DNA of 64,000 bases from Pelagibaculum spongiae (GTDB lineage: Bacteria; Pseudomonadota; Gammaproteobacteria; Enterobacterales; Pelagibaculaceae): positions 1,302,001 to 1,366,000 of the forward strand of contig NZ_QDDL01000001.1 of assembly GCF_003097315.1 (NCBI RefSeq), given 5' to 3'. Every line of letters starts with the position of its first letter. Within the stretch, counting starts at the first letter, position 1. This document shows positions 16,885 through 26,310 of the stretch, piece by piece. Position numbers and translations under genes: made by a program. The notes under the pieces are model-generated. The model had not been told where the DNA came from, did no database searches, and saw only the letters and a list, made by a program, of their open reading frames with translations.

Positions 16885-17738
16885 AAACCATCATGACCAG
16901 ACCATTCGGACAAACTGCTCACAAGCAGATTTTAACCTTACCCCATCTGCCTGCGACTCAGTCACTGTATTAGATGCAGAAAAAGCCAAAACACTTTAAC
17001 CCGTGTCTTAATTTAAGCACCTATTATTTCTAGGTAAGTTAAATAGCTTAATCTAACCCAAGGCCTACCTCTTAAAATCAAAGCAGCAAAAACCACTATT
17101 AAGATGCAACTGACAGGAATCTAATGCGGCCAGCCCATCATTTATATACACAAGAAATCAATACAGCAATCACAGCATCGTATTTCACCGCTACAACCAA
17201 TTAAGTTATTCTGCATTACTTAAAATGCATAACAAATGAATCTTTCGTTTGTAATTTCTTTTTCTCTAAATCTTTAAAAATCACTTTTCAGCTATCGCTT
17301 TTATCGATAAATCATGGTTCTGTAACATAATTGCTAGAAACAAACTCAAGCATATGAATGAAAAAGATAAAGTTACAAAGCGTTACATTAAAACATTAGG
17401 CCCTCTACTTTTAAGCAAAAAATATTAACGATTTCTAGCTATAAGTTTCCATAATCATTGAGTCATGTCAGATTTTGAAAATTTAGCATTGTTAATCTCA
17501 GCGTTGGTCTCGTTGTTCTTTCCGGCCAACAAGAATTTTAAACAAATGTTCTCAAATGAAAGTATGCGAAATATTTATTTAAACTCTTGGATGTCAAAAT
17601 CATTTAATGCAAGCGCCTTTAATTCATCGCACTTTCATCATTTGCTTTAAAAGTTCAATCGGGAAATAAATGCTAGTGAAATCAGGATGATTTTACTTTA
17701 GTGCGGTAATCCTTCTCAAAGCATGGGGTTATAAGGGT
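16885..17738. other. Long intergenic region upstream of the ethanolamine permease
   Basis: About 850 bp of AT-rich DNA between divergent genes. It must hold the permease promoter, but I find no clear sigma-54 site, riboswitch or operator. A 61-codon frame at 17465-17650 has no convincing ribosome-binding site or similarity and is not called. Confidence 0.45.
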
Positions 17739-19157
17739 ATGTCTGATACGGGTTATGATTCAGTTGACCAGAACTATCTGGAACAACGTAAATTAAAGAA
17801 AGGCGCTGCCGGATGGATGCTTCTGGCGAGCTTGGGTGTTGCATACGTAATTTCCGGTGACTTCTCAGGTTGGAACCTGGGTATGGGCGTCGGCGGTTTT
17901 GGCGGTATGTTTATTGGCATGATTCTAATGGGAATTATGTATTTATTCATGGTGCTTTCAATTGCTGAGCTTTCTGCTTCTCTGCCTACTGCAGGTGGCG
18001 GTTATAGTTTTGCTCGTCGTGCATTAGGTCGCTGGGGCGGCTATATGACAGGAACAGCAATTCTACTTGAATATATGATTGCTCCAGCAGCAATCGTAAT
18101 TTTCATCGGTGGTTATGTTGAAGCATTAACAGGCTTAAACGGACCATTTGTTTATGCTGCATTTTATGCGTTATTCGTAGGCATTCATTTATTTGGTGCC
18201 GGTGAAGCATTAAAAATAATGATGGTTATTACCGCATTAGCAGTGTCTGCTTTGTTGGTTTTTGTTATTGGCATGATTCCTCACTTCGATGCTGCGAATT
18301 TATTTAATGTTCCAGTAAATGAAGCAGCTATCGGTGCAAGCGCATTTTTGCCTAATGGCTATATGGGTGTTTGGAGTTGTATTCCTTTCGCTATCTGGTT
18401 ATTCCTGGCAGTTGAAGGCGTGCCTCTGGCAGCAGAAGAAGCAGACGATCCAGCGAAAGATATGCCTAAAGGTATTATCACTGCGATGATCTTCCTGTTG
18501 ATCTCCGGTACCTTGGTATTATTCTTAGCTCCAGGTGGTGCAGGTGCAGCAGCTATGGGCGTTTCTGGCGCACCATTAGTAGAAGCATTGCAAGCCGTTT
18601 ATGGCCAAGATTCTTTTGCCGCTAAATACGTTAACGTAGTGGGCTTAGCCGGTCTTATCGCCAGCTTCTTCTCTATTATTTACGGTTATAGCCGCCAAGT
18701 ATTTGCACTGTCGCGTGCAGGTTATATTCCTCGCTGGTTATCAGTCACTACCAAAAAGCATGTACCAGCGCGCGCGCTGATCGTACCTGGTGTCATTGGT
18801 TTTGTACTGTCACTGACTGAGCAAGGCGATTTGATGATCACCATGGCAGTTTTCGGTGCCACTATTTCTTATGCATTAATGACCCTGTCTCACATGGTTT
18901 TACGTGTTAAAGAACCAGATCTGGAGCGTCCTTATAGAACTCCAGGTGGTATGGTGACTTCCGGTATCGCATTTGTATTGTCGATTCTGGCGTTCATTTC
19001 TACCTTCTTCGTAAGCTGGCAAGCAGCTCTGTGGAGTGGTGCATTCTACGCAGTCATGATTGCGTACTTTGCCTTCTACAGCAGCAAGCACTTGGTTGCT
19101 CAAGCACCTGAAGAAGAGTTCGCAGCCATTGCAGCAGCACAAGCTGAATTGAGCTAA
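17739..19157 (+). CDS. eat: Ethanolamine permease (APC superfamily)
   Basis: 472-aa transporter with about 12 hydrophobic helices. It follows the ethanolamine permease subfamily of the amino acid-polyamine-organocation superfamily: SGDFSGWNLGMG (about 40-51), AELSASLPTAGGGYSFARRA (about 77-96), and YGYSRQVFALSRAGYIPRW after helix 8. It would import ethanolamine for EutBC. An AAGGG ribosome-binding site precedes the ATG. eutA lies downstream on the same strand, but a terminator and tandem repeats stand between them. Many eut loci without compartments use this permease instead of EutH. Confidence 0.93.
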   Translation: MSDTGYDSVDQNYLEQRKLKKGAAGWMLLASLGVAYVISGDFSGWNLGMGVGGFGGMFIGMILMGIMYLFMVLSIAELSASLPTAGGGYSFARRALGRWGGYMTGTAILLEYMIAPAAIVIFIGGYVEALTGLNGPFVYAAFYALFVGIHLFGAGEALKIMMVITALAVSALLVFVIGMIPHFDAANLFNVPVNEAAIGASAFLPNGYMGVWSCIPFAIWLFLAVEGVPLAAEEADDPAKDMPKGIITAMIFLLISGTLVLFLAPGGAGAAAMGVSGAPLVEALQAVYGQDSFAAKYVNVVGLAGLIASFFSIIYGYSRQVFALSRAGYIPRWLSVTTKKHVPARALIVPGVIGFVLSLTEQGDLMITMAVFGATISYALMTLSHMVLRVKEPDLERPYRTPGGMVTSGIAFVLSILAFISTFFVSWQAALWSGAFYAVMIAYFAFYSSKHLVAQAPEEEFAAIAAAQAELS

Positions 19158-19190
19158 TTCAGCTCAGCTTTAACTGTTAAAAAGCGCGAA

Positions 19191-19223
19191 AAAATGCCGA
19201 CCTCCATGGTCGGCATTTTATTT
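19191..19223 (+). terminator. Terminator of the ethanolamine permease gene
   Basis: AAAATGCCGAC (19191-19201) pairs perfectly with GTCGGCATTTT (19209-19219), loop of 7 nt, with T-rich DNA after it. Confidence 0.88.
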
Positions 19224-19374
19224 ACAGGGATGTAATGTATGTCATAAAGAGCCAGGATGGCGGTATGACGACTTACAGGGATGTAATGTATGTCATAAAG
19301 AGCCAGGATGGCGGTATGACGATTTACAGGGATGTAATGTATGTCATAAAGAGCCAGGATGGCGGTTCAATGAT
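19222..19374. repeat. Three tandem copies of a 51-bp repeat
   Basis: Units start at 19222, 19273 and 19324. Each begins TTACAGGGATGTAATG and contains CCAGGATGGCGG. The first two units differ at one base; the third diverges in its last 9 bp. It lies between the permease terminator and eutA. Confidence 0.9.
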
Positions 19375-19546
19375 TTAGAGCGATGGTATTACGCCCATCA
19401 ATAGATACCGTAAAAAAACCGCTATCGCTCAAATCAAACTCTTGACCACAAATCCCAACATTATTGATATAAGACCGCTAATCATTCTCAATCCAGCGCG
19501 ATAATTCTGCTTATAATTTCTTCGCGGCATATCTGACTCAATCCTT

Positions 19547-21067
19547 ATGAAACAGAAAATTCTTAGCGCCGGCATCGACATTGGCACCTCGACCACTCAA
19601 TTAGTATTCACAGAGATGTCTTTAGAAAACGTTTCTCCCGGGGCGATGATCCCCAAGGTTGAAATTGTCGGGCGTGAAGTATTGTTCCGCAGCCAAGTAC
19701 ATTTCACTCCGCTCATTTCCCATCACCAGATAGATGCGATAAAAGTCGCCGCGCTAATTGGCAATGAATTTGAAAAAGCCGGCATTCACCCCGATGACAT
19801 TGATACCGGCGCAGTGATTATTACCGGCGAAACAGCCCGCAAAGAAAACGCCCGTGAAGTTGCAGATATGTTGTCTAACTTTGCTGGAGATTTTGTAGTG
19901 GCGACCGCCGGGCCAGACCTAGAAAGTATTATTGCCGGCAAAGGCGCTGGCGCAGCCAAATATTCTGATGACCAAAACTGCCTAGTCGCCAACCTCGACA
20001 TTGGTGGTGGTACTACCAATATTGCGGTGTTTGACCATGGCAATGTGCTCGATACTACTTGCCTTGATATTGGCGGGCGACTGATGCGCTTTGAACCAAG
20101 CAATAGCACCCACCATAAAACCATTGCTTATATCTCAGACAAATTACAACAACTGGCCAGCAGCATCGGTTTGAATTTAAATGCGGGCGATCTAATTTCT
20201 CGCACTGAAATCGACAAAGTAGTTCAGCGCATGACCGGCATTCTCGAAGAAGTGATGGGCTTTAAAACAGAATCGCCACAACTGTCATTAATGCTTAGTC
20301 GAACTTCTGACCTCAATCGAGATTGGAAATTAGATTATCTTTCTGCCTCTGGCGGTGTTGCGGTTCATATTTACGATCAACCCGATCAAACCCAAGAAGT
20401 GGTCGCCACCGACGAGTTTGCTTATCACGATATCGGCATTTTACTCGGCCAGTCGATTAAAAAATCACTGCTCCTAAGCCAGGTAAAATCTTTTTGTCCG
20501 GCAGAAACCTTACGGGCAACGGTGATCGGCGCGGGTTCTCACGCCACGGATATTTCTGGTAGTACCATCAGTTTTTCCCGTGATGTGTTCCCGCTGATTA
20601 ATGTACCGGTACTTCGATTAACCGACGAAGATGAACAATTATCGCTACCAGAAATGGCTCGGGTAATTGAAAAGAAACTCAGCTGGTTTAATTTGGCAGA
20701 TGTTTCAGACCAACAAGCCGCTAACCAAAAAAACGGTACACAGAAAACCAGTGCGCAACATGTTGCACTGGCATTTAAAGGGCCAAAAAATCCGTCATTC
20801 CCATTTATCCAACAATTGGCTGATACCATCATCGATGGCATGCAACAAATGATTAAGCTGCCACAGCCTTTAATTGTCATTCTGGAAAATGACTTCGGCA
20901 AAGTGCTGGGGCAAACTCTGGAGGCCAAATTGGGTTATGGCACTAAAGACGTTATCTGCCTCGATTGTATCGACGTCAGTGATGGTGGCTATATCGATAT
21001 CGGCAAACCATTGGCTGATGACAAGGTGCTGCCAGTGATTGTTAAGACGTTGGTGTTTGGGTATTAA
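19547..21067 (+). CDS. eutA: EutA, ethanolamine ammonia-lyase reactivating ATPase
   Basis: 506 aa, slightly longer than enteric EutA. It exchanges damaged cobalamin on EutBC for active adenosylcobalamin in an ATP-dependent cycle. Phosphate-binding loops of the actin/Hsp70 fold are visible: [10 protein letters not shown] (9-18) and [13 protein letters not shown] (about 150-162). [13 protein letters not shown] (about 97-109) and [11 protein letters not shown] (about 328-338) are typical EutA blocks. It sits about 10 kb from eutBC, behind the permease gene. The last 26 bp overlap the convergent membrane-protein gene. The ribosome-binding site is weak. Confidence 0.93.
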   Translation: MKQKILSAGIDIGTSTTQLVFTEMSLENVSPGAMIPKVEIVGREVLFRSQVHFTPLISHHQIDAIKVAALIGNEFEKAGIHPDDIDTGAVIITGETARKENAREVADMLSNFAGDFVVATAGPDLESIIAGKGAGAAKYSDDQNCLVANLDIGGGTTNIAVFDHGNVLDTTCLDIGGRLMRFEPSNSTHHKTIAYISDKLQQLASSIGLNLNAGDLISRTEIDKVVQRMTGILEEVMGFKTESPQLSLMLSRTSDLNRDWKLDYLSASGGVAVHIYDQPDQTQEVVATDEFAYHDIGILLGQSIKKSLLLSQVKSFCPAETLRATVIGAGSHATDISGSTISFSRDVFPLINVPVLRLTDEDEQLSLPEMARVIEKKLSWFNLADVSDQQAANQKNGTQKTSAQHVALAFKGPKNPSFPFIQQLADTIIDGMQQMIKLPQPLIVILENDFGKVLGQTLEAKLGYGTKDVICLDCIDVSDGGYIDIGKPLADDKVLPVIVKTLVFGY

Positions 21068-21371
21068 TCTCATCAGGATAGATTTCATCAGGATAGATTT
21101 CATCATAAATATCCAACGCCCACTTCTTGGTTTTGCTGACAAGCACCAACAAGGTAGTTTCTATGGCGAGAAAAACAAACGCTAGCCAAGGTGCGTTACC
21201 ATCCTGAGCAAAGTTAAAGCTAATAGACCCATTAAATATCATGGAAGCGATAGAGGTTAAAGGTACCACCAGAACTACCAGCAAAAATGCGATTAACAAT
21301 GATGTACTGATTTTCAGCAATTGCTCTGCATGAGCTTCCTTTGCTCGAAGGCTTCTTTTTTTGTTCTTCAT
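21042..21371 (-). CDS. Small two-helix membrane protein, unknown
   Basis: 109 aa with a basic N-terminus, hydrophobic helices at about 24-45 and 63-80, and a hydrophilic tail ending in repeated DEIYP units. The tail repeat stems from a 15-bp DNA duplication at 21070-21100. Its 3' end overlaps eutA antisense by 26 bp. I take the ATG at 21371; a TTG four codons upstream is less likely. I do not recognise the family, and no functional link to eutA is implied. Confidence 0.6.
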   Translation of the reverse strand: MKNKKRSLRAKEAHAEQLLKISTSLLIAFLLVVLVVPLTSIASMIFNGSISFNFAQDGNAPWLAFVFLAIETTLLVLVSKTKKWALDIYDEIYPDEIYPDEINTQTPTS

Positions 21372-21632
21372 TTTTCTTCTCAAAATCTTAAAGATACACT
21401 GCAGCTCTTGTGGCTAACTACCACAAGATCCTACAGAGATTACTTTTACACTTCTCTCAAAGCAAATACTTCTCTTACACCATTCAACACCCATATCATT
21501 TTGTTGTATCTGCTCAATTTTCACCGCTTTCGCTGTTTTTACCATTATCAATGTTGGTTCAGCCAAGGCAATTAACAAATTCGGCGCTATATTAGATGGC
21601 AAACTATAACAATAAGCCGTCAGGAGCTGCAT

Positions 21633-23093
21633 ATGCGATTTCCACTAGCGATCACTGCGAGCATGATCGCACTCTCAATATCCATCCCCGGTATTAGTTA
21701 CGCTGCCGTAGACACCAGTACTCTGCCAGAACATGTTTGGCTGAAATCCTATACCGAGTCATTCAACCGCATGTGGTACTCAGCTGCGCGAGATGGCCAG
21801 ATATTTATCAAACCTAATTACTGGCAAAGCGGCTTAATGGGAAACTGGCAGCAACTGGAATTGCCAAAAGATTTAGCCGGTGATGTTCAGGAAATCTCCT
21901 CAGATGACGAATACATCGTGGCGATAGATAGCGAGCAACGTATCTGGACCATGAAAAAAGGCTTAAAAGATGATCCATCTAAATTTACCTGGACCAAGCG
22001 CTGGGGCCCTCCCTTCTGGCTAGGTAGCGGTATGAAAATGCCTGAAAAATATCTGGACTGGGATGTTAGCTATCTGACCCCTTCAGAGGATAAGCATCAC
22101 GTCGATACCGCAGGCAATCCACAATGGATCGGTACCGGCGTTACCAGTATTTATGCTGTTTATGATGACCAACAAAGAATCAGCCTGCTCGACCCTTGGC
22201 TGCCCAGCGACTACAGCTATGAAGTGTGCGGGCCGCTAAGAGGCAAGTTCAAAATGACCAGCCTTTCTACCAGTGGCTCGGGCATTATGGTGATGAATAA
22301 ATATGGTGATATTTTCAGCCGGATTTATGATTTTGATATTGCCGGTTCTGATTGGGTATTCTTTCGCTACAGCTGGGAAGATCAACGCGGTGTGAAAAAT
22401 CCTGCCCGGCAACTACCCGCTCCTGACTGGATTCATCAGCCCAAAATTAATGGCACCATTACCGATGAAATCACCATTCACAAAGTCGGTATTGGCGCGG
22501 TTTATCGCACCATGCGCATTGAAGGACAAGATGAGCTGGGCAATAGCGGTTTTTGGGAAAAAGATATTAACCTGATGGCTGCTACCGACTGGACTTTTAA
22601 AGTCACTGGCCAGCCCTTGAAAGGAAAGATTATCGACAACCGTCCGGGTGATACCACTGAATTAACACTGGGCGATAACGAAGATCTGGATTACTTCAAA
22701 AACAGCGGTACGTTAAAAGCCCGCATGGCTGGCATTAACTGGACAGCCGAGCTTTCAGGCTTTAACGCTTTTTGTTCTCCGGCAGATATGACCATTACCC
22801 TGAAAGACAAATCAGGCAATGAAGAAATTCTGCCTTTAATTCTGCACAGCACCGACGGTATGCGTCAGTTTAAAAAAGAACGCGGCATTACCGATAAAAC
22901 CTGGAGCCAGATGGGTGCAATCGAAGTACCGCAGCATGTACTGGACAATTTGGAAGACACCCCATTAACCAGTAAATTTTTGTCGATGTATTTAATGAAA
23001 AAGCGCTTTACTAAAATACAATTAAAGCTAAAAACTGGTCAGGTACGAGTAGAGCGACTGGGTAGCGGTTTAAATTGGGTGTTTAAGCAGTAA
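21633..23093 (+). CDS. Secreted protein of unknown function, propeller-like N-terminal half
   Basis: 486 aa with a clear signal peptide (cleavage near ISYAA, residue 25) and a CAGGAG ribosome-binding site. The first half holds several short beta-rich segments with aromatic and Asp/Gly motifs (MWYSAARDGQIF, IVAIDSEQRIWTMKKG, GIMVMNKYGDIFSRIYDFD), spaced like blades of a RCC1- or tectonin-type propeller. This is a visual impression, not a family match. The second half is beta-rich with no recognised motif. A single gene followed by a strong terminator. Confidence 0.7.
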   Translation: MRFPLAITASMIALSISIPGISYAAVDTSTLPEHVWLKSYTESFNRMWYSAARDGQIFIKPNYWQSGLMGNWQQLELPKDLAGDVQEISSDDEYIVAIDSEQRIWTMKKGLKDDPSKFTWTKRWGPPFWLGSGMKMPEKYLDWDVSYLTPSEDKHHVDTAGNPQWIGTGVTSIYAVYDDQQRISLLDPWLPSDYSYEVCGPLRGKFKMTSLSTSGSGIMVMNKYGDIFSRIYDFDIAGSDWVFFRYSWEDQRGVKNPARQLPAPDWIHQPKINGTITDEITIHKVGIGAVYRTMRIEGQDELGNSGFWEKDINLMAATDWTFKVTGQPLKGKIIDNRPGDTTELTLGDNEDLDYFKNSGTLKARMAGINWTAELSGFNAFCSPADMTITLKDKSGNEEILPLILHSTDGMRQFKKERGITDKTWSQMGAIEVPQHVLDNLEDTPLTSKFLSMYLMKKRFTKIQLKLKTGQVRVERLGSGLNWVFKQ

Positions 23094-23100
23094 AATACAA

Positions 23101-23130
23101 ATGGCTGAAACTTCTGTTTCAGCCATTTTT
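23101..23130 (+). terminator. Terminator after the 486-aa secreted protein
   Basis: ATGGCTGAAAC (23101-23111) pairs perfectly with GTTTCAGCCAT (23116-23126), TTCT loop, followed by TTTT. Confidence 0.88.
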
Positions 23131-23298
23131 CTGGCAAGAATCACTAAATATGAAATTTAAGATGAAAAAACTGCAGCCAATTAGAAACAACTCCTGAAAT
23201 ATAACCGAGGAAACAGCCTGAGCATTTAGTTTTTATTTTACCATTAAATGCTTTACCTAAAAACCTTCTAACAAACACAAGATATGGAGTAAAAATCA

Positions 23299-24042
23299 AT
23301 GGAATGGGAAGTTTGGAGCAATTGGATGGTTGCCGTCTTCGAAGCGCTTACTAATGCCGGATGGAGTGCTATTTCTGCTATTTCAACCTTTTTGGCTGTC
23401 TTGGTTGCACTGTTTGGGCCTGCGTATTACAAACGAAGAAATGAAAAAATCCTTAAGCAGCGGTTCTACTCCGAACTTCAGCATTCAATATGTGAATACA
23501 AACATTGGATTGAAGATGTCGCCAATGCTTCTGCCAATATTCGAATGCTACCAAAATCAACATTGCTAATATCTGAAACCAAGACGTTAATCCACAATGA
23601 AGCTAGCCTGTGGCCATTGTTTGGCAGCGATGAAATTTTGGCCATGAAGGCATATGAAAAAATGCAAAAACGAATCATACTTTTGGGTGAGAAGTTAATG
23701 AGTCAAATCAATGATGAAAGGCATGAAGAAGATCTTTATCATAGCGTTGGCTACGGTGATGAAATACTTCAGCCGCTGATTAATAACATTCATCTTAGCA
23801 TGAGAATGATTAAGCTAATTGACGCCATTGTTCACAAAAGAAGTAAGCTCGAGCTCAAAAAAATTGATACTCACATCACCGGTAACGAGCTTAAAAGCCA
23901 CCTATCATCAAATAAAATCCTTCACGCCTTTTTAATTAGAGAAGACGAAATAACTCATGACAAAATAAAATACAAAAATCTTCTTAACGACGAGCATTTT
24001 CAAACCATCATAAGGCAACGAGAAGAAGAAATCAGAGTTTAA
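23299..24042 (+). CDS. Membrane-anchored protein of unknown function
   Basis: 247 aa. One N-terminal helix (about 18-40) is followed by a basic YYKRRNEK stop-transfer stretch, then a long soluble, helix-rich cytoplasmic domain with charged coiled-coil character. The design resembles orphan membrane proteins found in accessory gene sets, but I do not recognise a family. TGGAG precedes the ATG. It stands alone between a terminator and the convergent mogA gene. Confidence 0.65.
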   Translation: MEWEVWSNWMVAVFEALTNAGWSAISAISTFLAVLVALFGPAYYKRRNEKILKQRFYSELQHSICEYKHWIEDVANASANIRMLPKSTLLISETKTLIHNEASLWPLFGSDEILAMKAYEKMQKRIILLGEKLMSQINDERHEEDLYHSVGYGDEILQPLINNIHLSMRMIKLIDAIVHKRSKLELKKIDTHITGNELKSHLSSNKILHAFLIREDEITHDKIKYKNLLNDEHFQTIIRQREEEIRV

Positions 24043-24158
24043 ATACTTTGCCAATAACATCAAAGAAAGCACCTTAAAACTTGGCTGATGAAACTATCCT
24101 TTGCTGACCCGCCCCAGCAAGCCTTTATATTCCTACTGGAGCTTTTTATACTTAATAA

Positions 24159-24692
24159 TTATTTTGCTTTAGGCCGGAATGGTTTAATAACTGATGCATC
24201 ACACTCCAGATACGGCCCGTCCATTAAATCAATACAATAAGGAATCGCAGGGAATACCGCATCCAGACACTCACGAATGGATTTAGGCTTGCCAGGTAAA
24301 TTGACAATTAAAGAACTGCCACGCAACCCTGCAGTTTGACGAGATAAAATGGCGGTCGGCACAAACTTTAAAGACTCAGTTCGCATCAATTCACCAAACC
24401 CGGGCATCATACGATCACAAACCGCTTCAGTCGCTTCAGGCGTCACATCACGCTTGGCCGGGCCAGTTCCTCCGGTGGTTACCACCAAACAGCAGTTATC
24501 TTCATCTACCATTTTCTTTAGCATAGCTTCGATCTGATCCTGTTCATCAGGAATCACCTGATACACCGGCTGCCACTCAGAAGTTAAGTAATCATTGAGG
24601 GTATTGATGATCGCCTGACCCGAAATATCCTCATATTCACCACGGCTTGCACGATCACTCACCGTCACAATACCAATTTTTGCTGCAGACAT
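24159..24692 (-). CDS. mogA: MogA, molybdopterin adenylyltransferase
   Basis: 177 aa in the MogA/MoaB family; it adenylates molybdopterin before molybdenum insertion. Motifs visible: IGIVTVSDRAS (about 5-15), VVTTGGTGPAKRDVTPEA (about 68-85) and a later GLRGSSLIVNLPGKP. The ATG at 24692 has TTTGGAG about 10 nt upstream; the frame runs 11 codons further but those encode a hydrophobic stretch unlike MogA. moeB at 53852 is the other molybdenum-cofactor-type gene in the window. Confidence 0.92.
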   Translation of the reverse strand: MSAAKIGIVTVSDRASRGEYEDISGQAIINTLNDYLTSEWQPVYQVIPDEQDQIEAMLKKMVDEDNCCLVVTTGGTGPAKRDVTPEATEAVCDRMMPGFGELMRTESLKFVPTAILSRQTAGLRGSSLIVNLPGKPKSIRECLDAVFPAIPYCIDLMDGPYLECDASVIKPFRPKAK

Positions 24693-24771
24693 TATTATCA
24701 AACTCCAAATAAAGAAGATACTCACAGGGCTGTAAGTTACCCTTTCGATCTTTAACCACTCTTAACCAAGA

Positions 24772-25842
24772 TCATTTATCAGAATTAATTACATCAGCCA
24801 ACATACCCACAGAGATCGCGTAAAAGTTCGAACGATTCCAGCGCAGAATTACCTGGTAATTATCAAACGTCAGAAAATATCGTGCACCTTCGCGCTCTGA
24901 CTCTATTAATAACAGCTGAGCCATTTGCGATAAATCGGCTTGCATAGTGCCTGGAATAATTACTCCAAGCTCCTGCCACTGAGATAAAGCTTTCCTCTGA
25001 TCAAGGTACTGCGCTAACAATTCATCAGATAATTTAATCTGATTTTTATCTAATTCAAAACCCCAGCTGTTATAGGCACCATGAACTAACGATGGATTTT
25101 TCCAACCAATCTGTCGTAAATAATTGGCAGACGATACCAGCGCATCAATTTCACTATTCCATAAATCAATGGTGCCGTCGCCATCACCATCTATTGCATA
25201 TTGGTTGTAAGCCGATGGTAAAAACTGGGTTTGGCCTATTGCACCCGCCCACGAACCGAGCATTTTATCTTTGGAATAACCAAAGCTTTCCATCATCTGC
25301 AGCCCTTGAAACAATTCAGCGGTAAAAAACGCTGACCGTCTTGGGTCACATGCCAAAGTCGCTAGACTATCGAGAATTTTAAAATTACCCAGATAACTGC
25401 CGAAGTTAGTTTCCAGTCCCCAAAAAGCAATTAAGTACTCACCCGGAATGCCATATTTTGCTTCTAACTCAGCCAACAGGCTTTGGTGTTTTTTATGCAG
25501 GGCTTTAGCTTTATTGATTCGCCACTGGCTCAGCCGGGGTTTGAGATATTGCTCGAAGGTCAAGGTAAATTCCGGCTGCGCCCGATCCAGTTCCAGCACC
25601 TTGGAGATAAACTTCAATTGGGCAATTTGCTGGCGGGTTTCAGGGGTCAGAACTTGTGCTGGTGGCGACTGCTCCAGCTGTTTTAAACAAACAGGAAATG
25701 CTTGCCGAGCTTGATGGATAGAAGGCAGCTCAGTCGGATTGTTTTGCTGTGCTTGCGCTACTGGCAAGCTTTGCATCGCAACGACAACTGCAACAGCTAA
25801 TCCAAAGATGCGCATTAACCAGCCTGACTTGCTGCAACCCAT
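24772..25842 (-). CDS. mltB: MltB-type lytic murein transglycosylase
   Basis: 356 aa. A signal peptide (about 8-32) is followed by an SLT_2 domain: IAFWGLETNFG (the Glu is the catalytic acid), GSWAGAIGQTQFLPSAY, and DGDGDGTIDLWN. A C-terminal segment ending in YAISVGMLADVI completes the MltB family. It cleaves peptidoglycan glycan strands, forming 1,6-anhydro ends. The ATG at 25842 has AGGAG 7 nt upstream. No lipobox cysteine is seen, so the enzyme may be soluble in the periplasm. Confidence 0.9.
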   Translation of the reverse strand: MGCSKSGWLMRIFGLAVAVVVAMQSLPVAQAQQNNPTELPSIHQARQAFPVCLKQLEQSPPAQVLTPETRQQIAQLKFISKVLELDRAQPEFTLTFEQYLKPRLSQWRINKAKALHKKHQSLLAELEAKYGIPGEYLIAFWGLETNFGSYLGNFKILDSLATLACDPRRSAFFTAELFQGLQMMESFGYSKDKMLGSWAGAIGQTQFLPSAYNQYAIDGDGDGTIDLWNSEIDALVSSANYLRQIGWKNPSLVHGAYNSWGFELDKNQIKLSDELLAQYLDQRKALSQWQELGVIIPGTMQADLSQMAQLLLIESEREGARYFLTFDNYQVILRWNRSNFYAISVGMLADVINSDK

Positions 25843-26084
25843 TCTGTGCTCCTTGCTTTGTTCAATAATACCCATACTAATGGTTTAACCGCGTAGCTTG
25901 ACATAGAGCCTACGGCGAAATGCAACTTTCGGGGATCGCGATAAATGCCCTGCAAACAATATGTCGCTGTTGTCGTTCACAACAAACACTGGATTTTATT
26001 GTGCCATGGTCATGTTGGTTTTCGCCTGTGGCTCTAATCAACCTACAGTTTCATTGGCCAATAGCTAATCCGAGCTAATCGCTA

Positions 26085-26225
26085 TAAATCAGACCGCAAG
26101 CGATTACCCTCACCTGCTTTTCTCGATAGCCATGTCTCACAGGGTAAATCATCGGTTTGATTCAAATGACCAAATCCTCATAAATCAGACCGCAAGCTAT
26201 TACCCTCACCTGCTTTTCTCGATAG
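26085..26225. repeat. 46-bp direct repeat in the valS upstream region
   Basis: Copies at 26085-26130 and 26180-26225 differ at one base and sit 95 bp apart; GGTTTGATTC also follows both. This marks a tandem duplication of about 95 bp between mltB and valS (gap 25843-26310), upstream of or within the valS leader. Confidence 0.9.
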
Positions 26226-26310
26226 AATGCCGGGTTTGATTCTTCACGGTGAACGGCGGGTAATTTTGGCCCGGTTGTACGCCCGACTTACCTAATTCGG
26301 CGATAAAATC

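Noticed and set aside
17465-17650. 61-codon plus-strand frame before the permease gene
   Set aside because: No convincing ribosome-binding site, low-complexity AT-rich coding, no recognisable similarity.
19222-19374. Possible CRISPR array
   Set aside because: The 51-bp units are joined directly without unique spacers, and no cas genes are nearby.
21414-21632. 72-codon minus-strand frame
   Set aside because: It lies in the promoter region of the secreted protein gene and has no ribosome-binding site or protein-like composition.
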